DNA of 64,000 bases, from positions 1,950,965 through 2,014,964 of the forward strand of contig NZ_CP028942.1 in the NCBI RefSeq assembly GCF_013307225.1, in the 5' to 3' direction. Positions 51,048 through 58,809 of the stretch are shown in pieces; the stretch's first letter is position 1, and the number at the start of each line of letters is the position of its first letter. The notes under the pieces were generated by a model. The model was not told the DNA's origin. It saw only the letters and a list, made by a program, of their open reading frames with translations, and searched no databases. The translations under genes and the position numbers were made by a program. The DNA is from Polynucleobacter tropicus. GTDB lineage: Bacteria; Pseudomonadota; Gammaproteobacteria; Burkholderiales; Burkholderiaceae.

Positions 51048-51078
51048 GGCACCCTACGGCCACTAGCTATTGGGTGCC
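51048..51078. terminator. Candidate hairpin after dps
   Basis: GGCACCC and GGGTGCC can pair across a 17-base loop between the convergent dps and the 51,067 gene. The loop is long and no T-run follows, so a weak call. Confidence 0.3.
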
Positions 51079-51702
51079 GTCTCTATTAAGTCGTTGAATT
51101 TGACGCTGCAACCATTGGCTATGCTGAGCAAAATAGGTCAGCAAGCCGATCACCAGCATGTTCCCAAAGAAGCCACCCATCACAATGATCATGCTCTCGC
51201 GCATAAAATTGTCATAAGCATAGCTATGAATTACGAAAATCACATAGGTATAACTAAATCCATGGGCAATGCTAGCAAATAAAGCTAGGGTTACCACATC
51301 GCGGTATTTCAAATTGTGAAGATCTCGCGCAATACCTAGGCCCTTAAGTGTTAAATTCACCACGAGAACCAAAACAACACTTCCAACCGTAGCAACTGTC
51401 AGCCATGTATACCAAGGCTGCTCAGGTTGAAAAATCACCAGCCTGATAAATACTGCTAAACCAATACCTATTGCAGCCATCCAGCCAAAAATAAGAACCG
51501 AGAGGACTTTAATGCCTGCGGGAAGGTAAACAAAGTAACTAAGCTCAGGCCTATTCACAAGCACCGGAAAAGCTTTAACAACGTAAAGCGTGAAAAAATA
51601 CAGGCAAAACGGCACTCCTATTTTTAGGAGGATAATGGGCGCTCGTATTTGATTTATTGAAGATATGGGCACAGACCCATCATACTTAAAAACAGGGGGC
51701 AC
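51067..51702 (-). CDS. Hypothetical integral membrane protein
   Basis: 211 residues with about five hydrophobic segments (VPFCLYFFTLYVVKAF, LIFGWMAAIGIGLAVFIRLV, ATVGSVVLVLVVNLTL, VTLALFASIAHGFSYTYVIF, MGGFFGNMLVIGLLTYFA). ELSYFVYLPAGIKVLSVLIFG resembles the first part of MASE1-like sensor domains, but no output domain follows. The first codon is GTG at 51,702 without a clear ribosome site, so the start is unsure. It is divergent from the MarR-like gene 8 bases away. Confidence 0.72.
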   Translation of the reverse strand: MPPVFKYDGSVPISSINQIRAPIILLKIGVPFCLYFFTLYVVKAFPVLVNRPELSYFVYLPAGIKVLSVLIFGWMAAIGIGLAVFIRLVIFQPEQPWYTWLTVATVGSVVLVLVVNLTLKGLGIARDLHNLKYRDVVTLALFASIAHGFSYTYVIFVIHSYAYDNFMRESMIIVMGGFFGNMLVIGLLTYFAQHSQWLQRQIQRLNRDGTQ

Positions 51703-51709
51703 TACTGAA

Positions 51710-52045
51710 ATGACAAATTCTTACATACGCTTTTTGCATCTTGCGGATACGCTTATTAATCCCAATGAAAAGCCCTTGGATTCATTAAGCAAAGATATTC
51801 TTGAGCATATCAGCAAGCATATTGTTTTAAACAAAGGCAAGATTGTGATCGGCGACATTCTGGTGCTCAGCCAACTTGGATCTCAAGCAACCCTTCACAA
51901 AAGACTGCACGCCCTGGTTGATGACGGCTATCTAAAGCTCAAATCAACAAATGATGGCCGAGTCAAACAAATCGAGCTGACAAAAAAAGCCAATAAATAT
52001 TTCGCTGGATTAAGCCAGGCCTTAGAGAAAGCAGTAAAAGCTTAA
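51710..52045 (+). CDS. MarR-like winged-helix regulator
   Basis: 111 residues from ATG 51,710 (MTNSYIRFLHLADTLINP). Winged helix: KIVIGDILVLSQLGSQATLH (recognition region), KRLHALVDDGYLKLKSTNDG (wing) and RVKQIELTKKANKYF. Shorter than classical MarR, with little dimerisation helix. Divergent from the membrane protein gene, which may be its target. It ends 16 bases before the first tRNA-terminator repeat. Confidence 0.8.
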   Translation: MTNSYIRFLHLADTLINPNEKPLDSLSKDILEHISKHIVLNKGKIVIGDILVLSQLGSQATLHKRLHALVDDGYLKLKSTNDGRVKQIELTKKANKYFAGLSQALEKAVKA

Positions 52046-52060
52046 GAACTAACAAGGCAA

Positions 52061-52124
52061 AAGAAAAACCACCCGAAGGTGGTTTTGTATTTCTTGGTGG
52101 CTCGGTACGAAATCGACCCGAGCC
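52061..52124 (-). repeat. tRNA-Phe 3'-end remnant plus terminator, copy A
   Basis: Minus strand: a degenerate tRNA end GGCTCGGGTCGATTTCG..CCGAGCCACCA (52,095-52,124), then the hairpin CCACC-TTCG-GGTGG with flanking A/T runs (52,061-52,086). About 20 of the last 25 bases of the tRNA part match copy C. GGCTCGG pairs perfectly with CCGAGCC. Confidence 0.7.
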
Positions 52125-52134
52125 AAAAAGGGTC

Positions 52135-52533
52135 TTATCCTTTTGGAAAATGCTCGACATGTACATCGCCGGCTCGCCCAAAATAACTCACATGCTTTCC
52201 GGCAATCCAAACCATGTATCCAGCACAGCCTGCTGACATGGTTAGCTTAAGAAACTCAGGATATCTAACTGTGTCGCTTTGAGCGCCGCGAATGGCTGAA
52301 ACAATGGCCTCCTTATTAAATGAAGTCGGAATTTCAATTAAGGGCATTGTCATGGGAACAGAATATGCCTCATTACTGGACAAATAATAAGTGGTTGAAT
52401 GATTGCGATAGTCCACAAAATAAGATTCAACGCTAGCCCCTATTAATCGGCTAAGAACTTCTGGAAAAGTTAACAATCCCGCGTGTGACTCATGGGCACA
52501 TTTTTCAATTACTTCTTTTGTATTCGGATTCAT
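52135..52533 (-). CDS. DUF1398 family protein
   Basis: 132 residues. IEKCAHESHAGLLTFPEVLSR-type opening, YFVDYRNHSTTYYLSS and TMSAGCAGYMVWIAGKHVSY match the DUF1398 family (phage/envelope-annotated, function unknown). It sits alone between tRNA-terminator repeats A and B and ends 10 bases before repeat A, whose hairpin is likely its terminator. Cargo of a past integration is the simplest view. Confidence 0.8.
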   Translation of the reverse strand: MNPNTKEVIEKCAHESHAGLLTFPEVLSRLIGASVESYFVDYRNHSTTYYLSSNEAYSVPMTMPLIEIPTSFNKEAIVSAIRGAQSDTVRYPEFLKLTMSAGCAGYMVWIAGKHVSYFGRAGDVHVEHFPKG

Positions 52534-52574
52534 TGGTTACCTCAAATAGATTAGGTAGATTATCTAACTCCACA

Positions 52575-52640
52575 AAAGAAAAACCCACCCGAAGGCGGTT
52601 TATAGATTCTTGGTGGCCCGGGGCGGAATAGACCGGGGCC
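52575..52640 (-). repeat. tRNA-Phe 3'-end remnant plus terminator, copy B
   Basis: The last 19 bases of the tRNA part (ATTCCGCCCCGGGCCACCA) are identical to copy C, and 52,611-52,640 as a whole reads GGCCCCGGTCT.. to the CCA end. It is followed by the hairpin CCGCC-TTCG-GGTGG and a T-run on the minus strand (52,575-52,602). Confidence 0.8.
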
Positions 52641-52786
52641 GAAGATGCCTGACTCTGCTTCAGTACTGTTGTTTTAAACGACATCAACCTATCCAAACCT
52701 AAAAATCACCGCTGGGCATGATATGGGTTCTGCTAGTATTCCTAACAACAATCACTATTAATAAAAAATATCGGGGGACAACGATC

Positions 52787-53758
52787 ATGAACTATTTGTT
52801 ATTGGCTATATTGGCAATCGCATCTTTATGCGCACACGCTGGAACAGACATTGTTTATCCGCCAAGGTCTGAAATTTATTCCATTCCAAGTTTGACTATT
52901 TCAGATAAACAGTTTTTATTGGGAGATAAAAACGGCAAAGAGGTCACTGTAAATGGCATTCTTCGCTTCCCACCAAAACCAGTTGGCCAAAAAATTCCTG
53001 TCATTTTCTTAGTTCATGGCTCTAGTGGAATGGGCGCCAATATTGACTATTGGTCAAATCATTTTCTAAATGAAGGTTATGCCACATTCAGCATGGATGG
53101 TTTTACAGGGCGCGGCTTGACGGTTGTTGGCCCCAATCAAGCCCTATTGGGCAGGCTGAACCTGATCCTTGATAGCTATAAGGCCATGGAGATCCTAGCT
53201 AAGCACCCACGCCTAGACTCCAATAAGTTTGTCATGATGGGCTTTTCTAGAGGAGGCCAAGCAACGCTATTTGCCAGCGTAGATAGATTCAATAAATTAT
53301 GGAATAAGAGCGGCACTGTTTTTGCGGCACATATTCCGTTTTATGCTGATTGCGTCACAAGCTACATTAGCGACACTAAAACTACTGGAAAGCCAATTCA
53401 ACTTCATCACGGTATTACTGATGACTACAACCCTGTAGCGGCTTGTAAAGAATATGTGGGTAAATTAAAAGCGGCCAACCAAAATGTGGAACTTTTTGAA
53501 TACGAGATTGGGCCCCATGCTTTTGACTCGCCATTAGGAGCAATACCGCCTGTAGTATCGAAGGACGCCCAAACTGTTAGATCTTGCGGGATTGTTGAGA
53601 AATCTCCAGGCAATCTAATTAACACCCAAACCAATCAAGAATTTAAATATACGGATGCTTGCGTGGAGCTAAATCCTCATGTTGGCAGGGATGATGATGC
53701 TACGCAGAAATCAACTGGAGTGATTGATACATTTCTAGCAAACTTGTTTAAAAACTAA
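52787..53758 (+). CDS. Exported dienelactone-hydrolase-family protein
   Basis: Started at ATG 52,787 ([19 protein letters not shown]) with GGGGGA upstream; the frame opens at 52,718. Signal peptide cleaved after AHA. An alpha/beta hydrolase: oxyanion segment [14 protein letters not shown], nucleophile in [15 protein letters not shown], Asp in [14 protein letters not shown] and His in IGPHAFDSP. 323 residues, two extra Cys pairs possible. Between repeats B and C, on the strand opposite to them. Substrate unknown. Confidence 0.85.
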   Translation: MNYLLLAILAIASLCAHAGTDIVYPPRSEIYSIPSLTISDKQFLLGDKNGKEVTVNGILRFPPKPVGQKIPVIFLVHGSSGMGANIDYWSNHFLNEGYATFSMDGFTGRGLTVVGPNQALLGRLNLILDSYKAMEILAKHPRLDSNKFVMMGFSRGGQATLFASVDRFNKLWNKSGTVFAAHIPFYADCVTSYISDTKTTGKPIQLHHGITDDYNPVAACKEYVGKLKAANQNVELFEYEIGPHAFDSPLGAIPPVVSKDAQTVRSCGIVEKSPGNLINTQTNQEFKYTDACVELNPHVGRDDDATQKSTGVIDTFLANLFKN

Positions 53759-53762
53759 AATA

Positions 53763-53840
53763 GAAAAACCACCCGAAGGTGGTTTTGATGTTTCTTGGTG
53801 GCCCGGGGCGGAATCGAACCACCGACACAAGGATTTTCAA
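53763..53840 (-). repeat. tRNA-Phe 3' half plus terminator, copy C (attachment scar)
   Basis: Minus strand 53,840 to 53,796: 45 bases from TTGAAAATCC (anticodon loop GAA) through the T-arm to CCGGGCCACCA, the 3' half of a tRNA-Phe. The T-arm GGTGGTTCGATTCCGCC folds normally. Upstream the sequence does not continue into a tRNA 5' half. A hairpin CCACC-TTCG-GGTGG and T-run follow at 53,786-53,763. This is the form left at one end of an element that integrates in a tRNA anticodon loop. Confidence 0.88.
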
Positions 53841-53887
53841 GACATTTGGTAGCGTAAGAGCCTTATTTTATAAGTTTCAAATGTCTT
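53839..53887. repeat. Inverted repeat next to the attachment scar
   Basis: AAGACATTTG (53,839-53,848) and CAAATGTCTT (53,878-53,887), perfect 10-bp arms 29 bases apart. The first arm touches the end of the tRNA half. They may be recombinase arm sites, or a long-loop terminator, as TTTTT follows on the plus strand. Confidence 0.5.
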
Positions 53888-53968
53888 TTTTGTGTTATGT
53901 GCGAAAGACTGTGTTAAGCACTAAACCCATATAATATAAGGATTTGCTGGTATTTTGTAGAGCTAAAC

Positions 53969-54358
53969 TCAGTATATTTGTTTTACTAACTTCAAAACAT
54001 CTTTAAATAGAGTCTTATTTTGTAACCTAATTTGATAGTCACCATTACCCCAATGCCCAATATTAGAAACATCTCGTAGCAATTTTTTGTCATCTTTTAA
54101 AGAGCCAATTTTTGCGTTAATGGTAACTTTAATGGCATTGGCTTGTATTTCAATGCTCAAAATATTTCGTTTGTTTTTATAAAAAACTTTTACGAATTTT
54201 GATTCAATTTCCTTTAATTCTTTAAATTCTTTATGCAGAGTGCTTACAAAGCTTTCATAAAGTTGTTGGCCTAAAGGGGGGCCATTAAGTGAAGCTCTAG
54301 ATGAAACGGCCAGTATCTCGCTTGTGATTTTCTGAAAAACAATATTATCGCCCATCAT
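53969..54358 (-). CDS. DUF5655-domain protein in the restriction operon
   Basis: 129 residues. The C-terminal block RDVSNIGHWGNGDYQIRLQN then LVKQIY is the DUF5655 pattern. The N-terminal part is helical (GPPLGQQLYESFVSTLHKEF). It starts 2 bases after the hsdR stop, so it is part of the same transcript. Its function is unknown; nucleic-acid-related roles have been suggested for the domain family, but nothing catalytic is visible here. Confidence 0.75.
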   Translation of the reverse strand: MMGDNIVFQKITSEILAVSSRASLNGPPLGQQLYESFVSTLHKEFKELKEIESKFVKVFYKNKRNILSIEIQANAIKVTINAKIGSLKDDKKLLRDVSNIGHWGNGDYQIRLQNKTLFKDVLKLVKQIY

Positions 54359-54360
54359 TT

Positions 54361-57300
54361 TTAAGCAACTGCACGCAGCCTTACCTCGTTGATTGACGCG
54401 AATAATTGCTGAACTTTGTCTGAGGCAAAAATTCCTTCTGGTCCAGTGGGGGCCATATCTACAAATGGACTTTGATACAAACGGTCATCTTCCATTGCAC
54501 CATTCTTTGTCAACTCATCCACAATTAAGTTTACAAACTCAATCTGTCTATTGGTTGCCGTGGAATCAGTCAAGAACACATTCATAGCCTCTGTTGCAGA
54601 GGCCTTATCCAATCCCACCAATGAGCGCACAAAAAGTCCTAGTCCATGCGCCTCTTGTTTAGCCTTGTCTATCAAACTGCTATCGCCACCAGCTTGCTCA
54701 AGCAAAATAGCCTCCAGTTCAGCCAAGTCTATAGCTGTGATTGGTAAATTACGACGCAACTTGTTAATGACTAACTTACTTTCATGTTGGCGTAGGAACT
54801 CTCTGGATTTAGTCTTAAATCGTTCATAGTCTAAGCCTCCCACCTTGATAGGCAAGGGAATCTCAACGCCTTCTCCAATGGTGTCACCAAAGTTGGTAAA
54901 CACCAAGCTTCGCTTAGCTCTTTCAATCAGCTTGACCAAGCTTCGTAGTTGAATTCGCACATGCTCTAACATGCCCACAGTAACATCTTGCCACCAATCA
55001 TCACTATTGAGAGATTGAATTAACTCCATCTGAGCTCTAATGGCTGGAATGCTTTCTTGCAACTCTAATGCTGTAGCAATTGCTTTGACATAGCTTTGTA
55101 AACGCTCAAAGCCTTTATCTCCACGCAATATACAGAGCTGCAATTTGATAATTGCTAAATCAAAGCGTTTAGCCTCTTCTTCTGTGTCAATTTTTTGTGA
55201 AGGCAAGTTAGCTAATTCAGTAACTGCCTCTGCAGCATCTACAGCACTCAGCGATTTCCAGCTTGCCACATTGCTAAACTTTTCTACAAATTTACGCTTA
55301 GGGCGCACAATAATATTTTCTAAGGTCATATTAGCCACCAAGTCATGCAAATAGGTAGCTGAATACTCTCTTAGGTCTTGCTCGTCTTTAGTGTTGGCAT
55401 CTTTTCTTGCATCAAGCGTGGTTAGCACTTCAATACGATTTTTGAACAGCTGAGCATCCAAGCTTTCACTACTTGAGCCATCACTGGCTTCTGGATTTTC
55501 TTTGAAATACTCTAGATTCTGGCAATAATCCAAAATATAGAAAAATTTCTTATCTTCATTAGGCGCAAATAAGTCTTTGCAAAGTCTCGTGCCTCTACCT
55601 ATCATCTGCCAAAATTTGGTTTTACTACGCACACGCTTAAAAAACACTAGATTAACCACCTCTGGCACATCAATACCAGTGTCAAGCATGTCTACGCTAA
55701 TCGCTATGTGTGGTGCTTTGTCTTTATTAGAAAAATCGTCAATCAAACTTTGTGCATACTCAGTCTGATAGGTGATGACTCTAGCCATCTCTCCCTTGTA
55801 TTGAGGGTAGTTGATATTGAAACGCTCTGCTATGAATTGAGCGTGCAAGTTATTTTTGGCAAAGATGATGGTTTTACCAATTCTGTCGCCACTAGCCACT
55901 TTTTGGCCTTTGGTCATCATGTGCTGAATAACTTGGTCTACAGTGTCTTGATTAAACAGCCACTGATTCATAGCAGCTGGGTCTACTTCATCTGGTGGAC
56001 CATTCTCGCCCCATTCCAATTCATCCCACTGCTGTCGTTCATCTTCACTGAGCTCGTCATACCTAATGCCATCACGAGGAAAGTGCACTGGCACTGAAAT
56101 AGCCCTAGGTGGCACAAGATAACCAGCAGAGATTGCATCATCTAGACTGTAGGCATAGGTTGGCACGCCATTTTGCATTTGAAAGAGGTTGTAGGTATTT
56201 CTGTCTACTTCATCTTTTGGTGTAGCAGTTAGGCCAACCAAGTAGCTGTCAAAGTAATTAAAAATTGCGCCATATTTGCTGTAGATACTACGATGTGCCT
56301 CATCCACAATAATCAAATCAAAAAAGCCAATACCAAACTTTTTAACAGTGGTATCTGTATTGTTGATTTGATTGAGCATAGTTTGGTAGGTGCTGACATA
56401 AACCCTACCTTGTGCATCTGTGCTATTGAGTAGATTAACCACTGGCACATTAGGTAAATGCTTGCCAAACTCTCTACTAGCTTGCTTGACTAGAGAAACC
56501 CTATCTGCCAAGAACAATGCACGCTTGACCCATCCAGCACGCATGAGCAAATCAACCAAAGCAATCACAGTCCTAGTCTTGCCACTACCAGTAGCCATGA
56601 CCACTAGGCTGCGTCTTTGATTGTGTTGCTCAATGGCTTCTGTAATGCTGCGTATAGCTTGGTGTTGATAACTGCGCTCAACAATAGCCTTATCAATCTC
56701 TATCTTAGCAAGGCTTTGACGACTTGAACGACGCTGCATGAGCAATTCAAGTTCATCTTTTTTATGAAAACCTTCTACTGGTCTTGGTGCTGAAGAAGTG
56801 TCATCCCAAAACCAATGTTCATATCCATTGGTGTAATAAATGACTGGACGACGACCAAACTTGGCCTCTAAACAATCTGCATAAAGCTTAGCTTGTTGTT
56901 GACCCACCCTAGCATCTCTTCTGGTCTTTTTAGCCTCTACAACTGCTAGAGGCTTGCCATCATCCCCCCACAAGACATAATCCACAAAACCAATACCTTG
57001 ATTATTGGGCATGCCAGCTACTTCATATTCTCTATCTTCCTTTTTATCTAATGCCCAGCTAGCTTCATTTAGCAGCAAGTCAATAAAGTAGTCGCGAGTC
57101 TGCTCTTCGTTATAGTTATGGGTATCTGGCGTTTGCTGATTGGCAGCCTTGGCCTTGGCAAACTCAATACGCAAAGCTTCTAGCTCTTGCTTGAGCGCGT
57201 CCTTTTCTGTTTGCTCATTTCTTAGCTTATCTTCAACACTGCGCAACTGTTCAGCACTAATTGCATCTTGCTTTTTAGCTACTGGAATTAGTCTTTCATC

Positions 57301-57699
57301 AAACTGCAAACTAGAGTCTGGTCTTGCTTTATCTCCATAAGTTCTAGCCAACCAATAGGCAATATGAAACAACTCTTGAATAGCTGTATATGCCTCAGCT
57401 TGCTTAGCAGCCTTCCCATGAGCAGCACGATTACCAATGGACATAATGACTGTGGCTTTAGTAAAGATGTTTTCACTGGCGTTGGCACGAAAACAAGGGT
57501 CATGCACTCTAGCGCCTAGGCTAGGCTCATAGCTCTTGTAATTGGGGTCATATCTATAAAGCCAATCTACAATCTGCTCCAGCGTCATGCGTGCATACCA
57601 ACATGCAGCACGAGTATCTGAGTTTAGATAACCTTCTGCTTTGGTTGCGCTATCACAGATAGAGAACCATTCTTTTTGTAGGAAGGCGAAGTTGCTCAT
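54361..57699 (-). CDS. hsdR: Type I restriction enzyme R subunit (EcoEI-like)
   Basis: 1112-residue motor/nuclease subunit. Domain order: an N-terminal DUF4145-like helical part (LEQIVDWLYRYDPNYKSYEP, about 1-140), a coiled coil (about 150-190), then the nuclease with Asp in GIGFVDYVLW and E-x-K in AVVEAKK. The superfamily 2 helicase follows: Walker A MATGSGKTRT, IIVDEAHRS (DEAH), LTATP, and motif VI MIGRGTRLC. The C-terminal EcoEI_R-like helical domain is about 800-1112. It lies 3 bases after hsdS. All key residues appear intact. Confidence 0.94.
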   Translation of the reverse strand: MSNFAFLQKEWFSICDSATKAEGYLNSDTRAACWYARMTLEQIVDWLYRYDPNYKSYEPSLGARVHDPCFRANASENIFTKATVIMSIGNRAAHGKAAKQAEAYTAIQELFHIAYWLARTYGDKARPDSSLQFDERLIPVAKKQDAISAEQLRSVEDKLRNEQTEKDALKQELEALRIEFAKAKAANQQTPDTHNYNEEQTRDYFIDLLLNEASWALDKKEDREYEVAGMPNNQGIGFVDYVLWGDDGKPLAVVEAKKTRRDARVGQQQAKLYADCLEAKFGRRPVIYYTNGYEHWFWDDTSSAPRPVEGFHKKDELELLMQRRSSRQSLAKIEIDKAIVERSYQHQAIRSITEAIEQHNQRRSLVVMATGSGKTRTVIALVDLLMRAGWVKRALFLADRVSLVKQASREFGKHLPNVPVVNLLNSTDAQGRVYVSTYQTMLNQINNTDTTVKKFGIGFFDLIIVDEAHRSIYSKYGAIFNYFDSYLVGLTATPKDEVDRNTYNLFQMQNGVPTYAYSLDDAISAGYLVPPRAISVPVHFPRDGIRYDELSEDERQQWDELEWGENGPPDEVDPAAMNQWLFNQDTVDQVIQHMMTKGQKVASGDRIGKTIIFAKNNLHAQFIAERFNINYPQYKGEMARVITYQTEYAQSLIDDFSNKDKAPHIAISVDMLDTGIDVPEVVNLVFFKRVRSKTKFWQMIGRGTRLCKDLFAPNEDKKFFYILDYCQNLEYFKENPEASDGSSSESLDAQLFKNRIEVLTTLDARKDANTKDEQDLREYSATYLHDLVANMTLENIIVRPKRKFVEKFSNVASWKSLSAVDAAEAVTELANLPSQKIDTEEEAKRFDLAIIKLQLCILRGDKGFERLQSYVKAIATALELQESIPAIRAQMELIQSLNSDDWWQDVTVGMLEHVRIQLRSLVKLIERAKRSLVFTNFGDTIGEGVEIPLPIKVGGLDYERFKTKSREFLRQHESKLVINKLRRNLPITAIDLAELEAILLEQAGGDSSLIDKAKQEAHGLGLFVRSLVGLDKASATEAMNVFLTDSTATNRQIEFVNLIVDELTKNGAMEDDRLYQSPFVDMAPTGPEGIFASDKVQQLFASINEVRLRAVA

Positions 57700-57702
57700 T
57701 GA

Positions 57703-58809
57703 CTATAGCTGTCCATAGAATGCTTGATTTTGAAGTGAGATAAAAAGCTTGGATTGCTTGCTTAACCCTTCATTTAATTTAACCTTAATTGTTCCTATTC
57801 TGTTCATTAAATTACAAAATTTTTCTTGTAAATCTAAAGGTGGTAATGGAATAGGAAAGTTTCTCATTGATTTCAGTGAAACATTTTTTATGGTGCTACC
57901 AGTTGCCATATTCAATGCGTAATCCATAAAATATTGACTCTCAAGCAAATGAAATAGGTAAGTTTTGTTGATTAATGATTCCTTCACATTGAAATAACAA
58001 GCACTTTTACCAAGAATGATTTTTTCGTCGTTATAAAACGCCACTTTACCAAGAGTGCCATTAATTGAAACAATCATCGTTGTATTGTTCAGCTCTCTTT
58101 TGTGTTTAGTGAACTCATCAAAATCAACTTTTTTTGTGGAGGAATTGGTCTTGATTACGCCATGATGTAGATTATTTCCATTGATAAAGTAATAGTCTCC
58201 ATCATCATTATATTTTGGGGTTCCATGCAAACCATCACCCAGCTTTGATACTAATTCACTAAGTTTTTTATATTCCCACTTAAATGGGTTAAATTTTGGC
58301 TCGCCAAACATCTCAATAAAAATACTCTTCGCCACTTTATCTAACTTCTCAATTGCCAATTTACGCTTACGCTTAATAAGCTCAGCCTTTTCCAGAATTG
58401 CTGCAATACGCTGCTGCTCTGCAAGTGGTGGAAGTGGTATTGGAGCATCAGTTAAGTTGGCCAGCTTGATATACTTTATAACCCCACCTATTGCTAAAGT
58501 CCTTAATTCATTGACATATTCATTCAAAAAAAGATAAAGGTATTTTGGCAATAAAATCTTTTCATCCAAACTTTCAATTACATAAGTTCTCTGATATGCA
58601 TTGAACTTTCCCTCATAGTATTTGACATTTAAGTCTCCATTTCCAGCTACCAAAATAGCCTTACAGTCAAATGCTGGGGTGTTAATACTCAAAGGTTCAA
58701 CTGCGCATGTAAAGAATGGATAAAGTCCATTTTCATCTGAAGCATTAGCATCAAGTTTGCCAGTCCTAACTCTAGCAAGTTCACCCAATTTTATAGTTTG
58801 CCAAGTCAC
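57703..58809 (-). CDS. hsdS: Type I restriction enzyme specificity subunit
   Basis: 368 residues: two target-recognition domains, each followed by a conserved helix. The repeats are PIPLPPLAEQQRIAAIL (about 124-140) with EKAELIKRKRKLAIEKLDK, and PIPLPPLDLQEKFCNLM (about 315-331). It decides the methylated and cut DNA sequence, which cannot be predicted by eye. Overlaps hsdM by ATGA. TRD1 LARVRTGKLDANASDENG and TRD2 VSKLGDGLHGTPKYNDDGD look intact. Confidence 0.93.
   Translation of the reverse strand: MTWQTIKLGELARVRTGKLDANASDENGLYPFFTCAVEPLSINTPAFDCKAILVAGNGDLNVKYYEGKFNAYQRTYVIESLDEKILLPKYLYLFLNEYVNELRTLAIGGVIKYIKLANLTDAPIPLPPLAEQQRIAAILEKAELIKRKRKLAIEKLDKVAKSIFIEMFGEPKFNPFKWEYKKLSELVSKLGDGLHGTPKYNDDGDYYFINGNNLHHGVIKTNSSTKKVDFDEFTKHKRELNNTTMIVSINGTLGKVAFYNDEKIILGKSACYFNVKESLINKTYLFHLLESQYFMDYALNMATGSTIKNVSLKSMRNFPIPLPPLDLQEKFCNLMNRIGTIKVKLNEGLSKQSKLFISLQNQAFYGQL

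Noticed and set aside
52505..52696. A 63-residue minus-strand frame upstream of the DUF1398 gene
   Set aside because: It runs through tRNA-terminator repeat B and has no ribosome site or family signal.
53796..53870. A complete minus-strand tRNA-Phe gene
   Set aside because: Only the 3' half from the anticodon loop is present; the upstream bases do not form D-arm or acceptor 5' strand.
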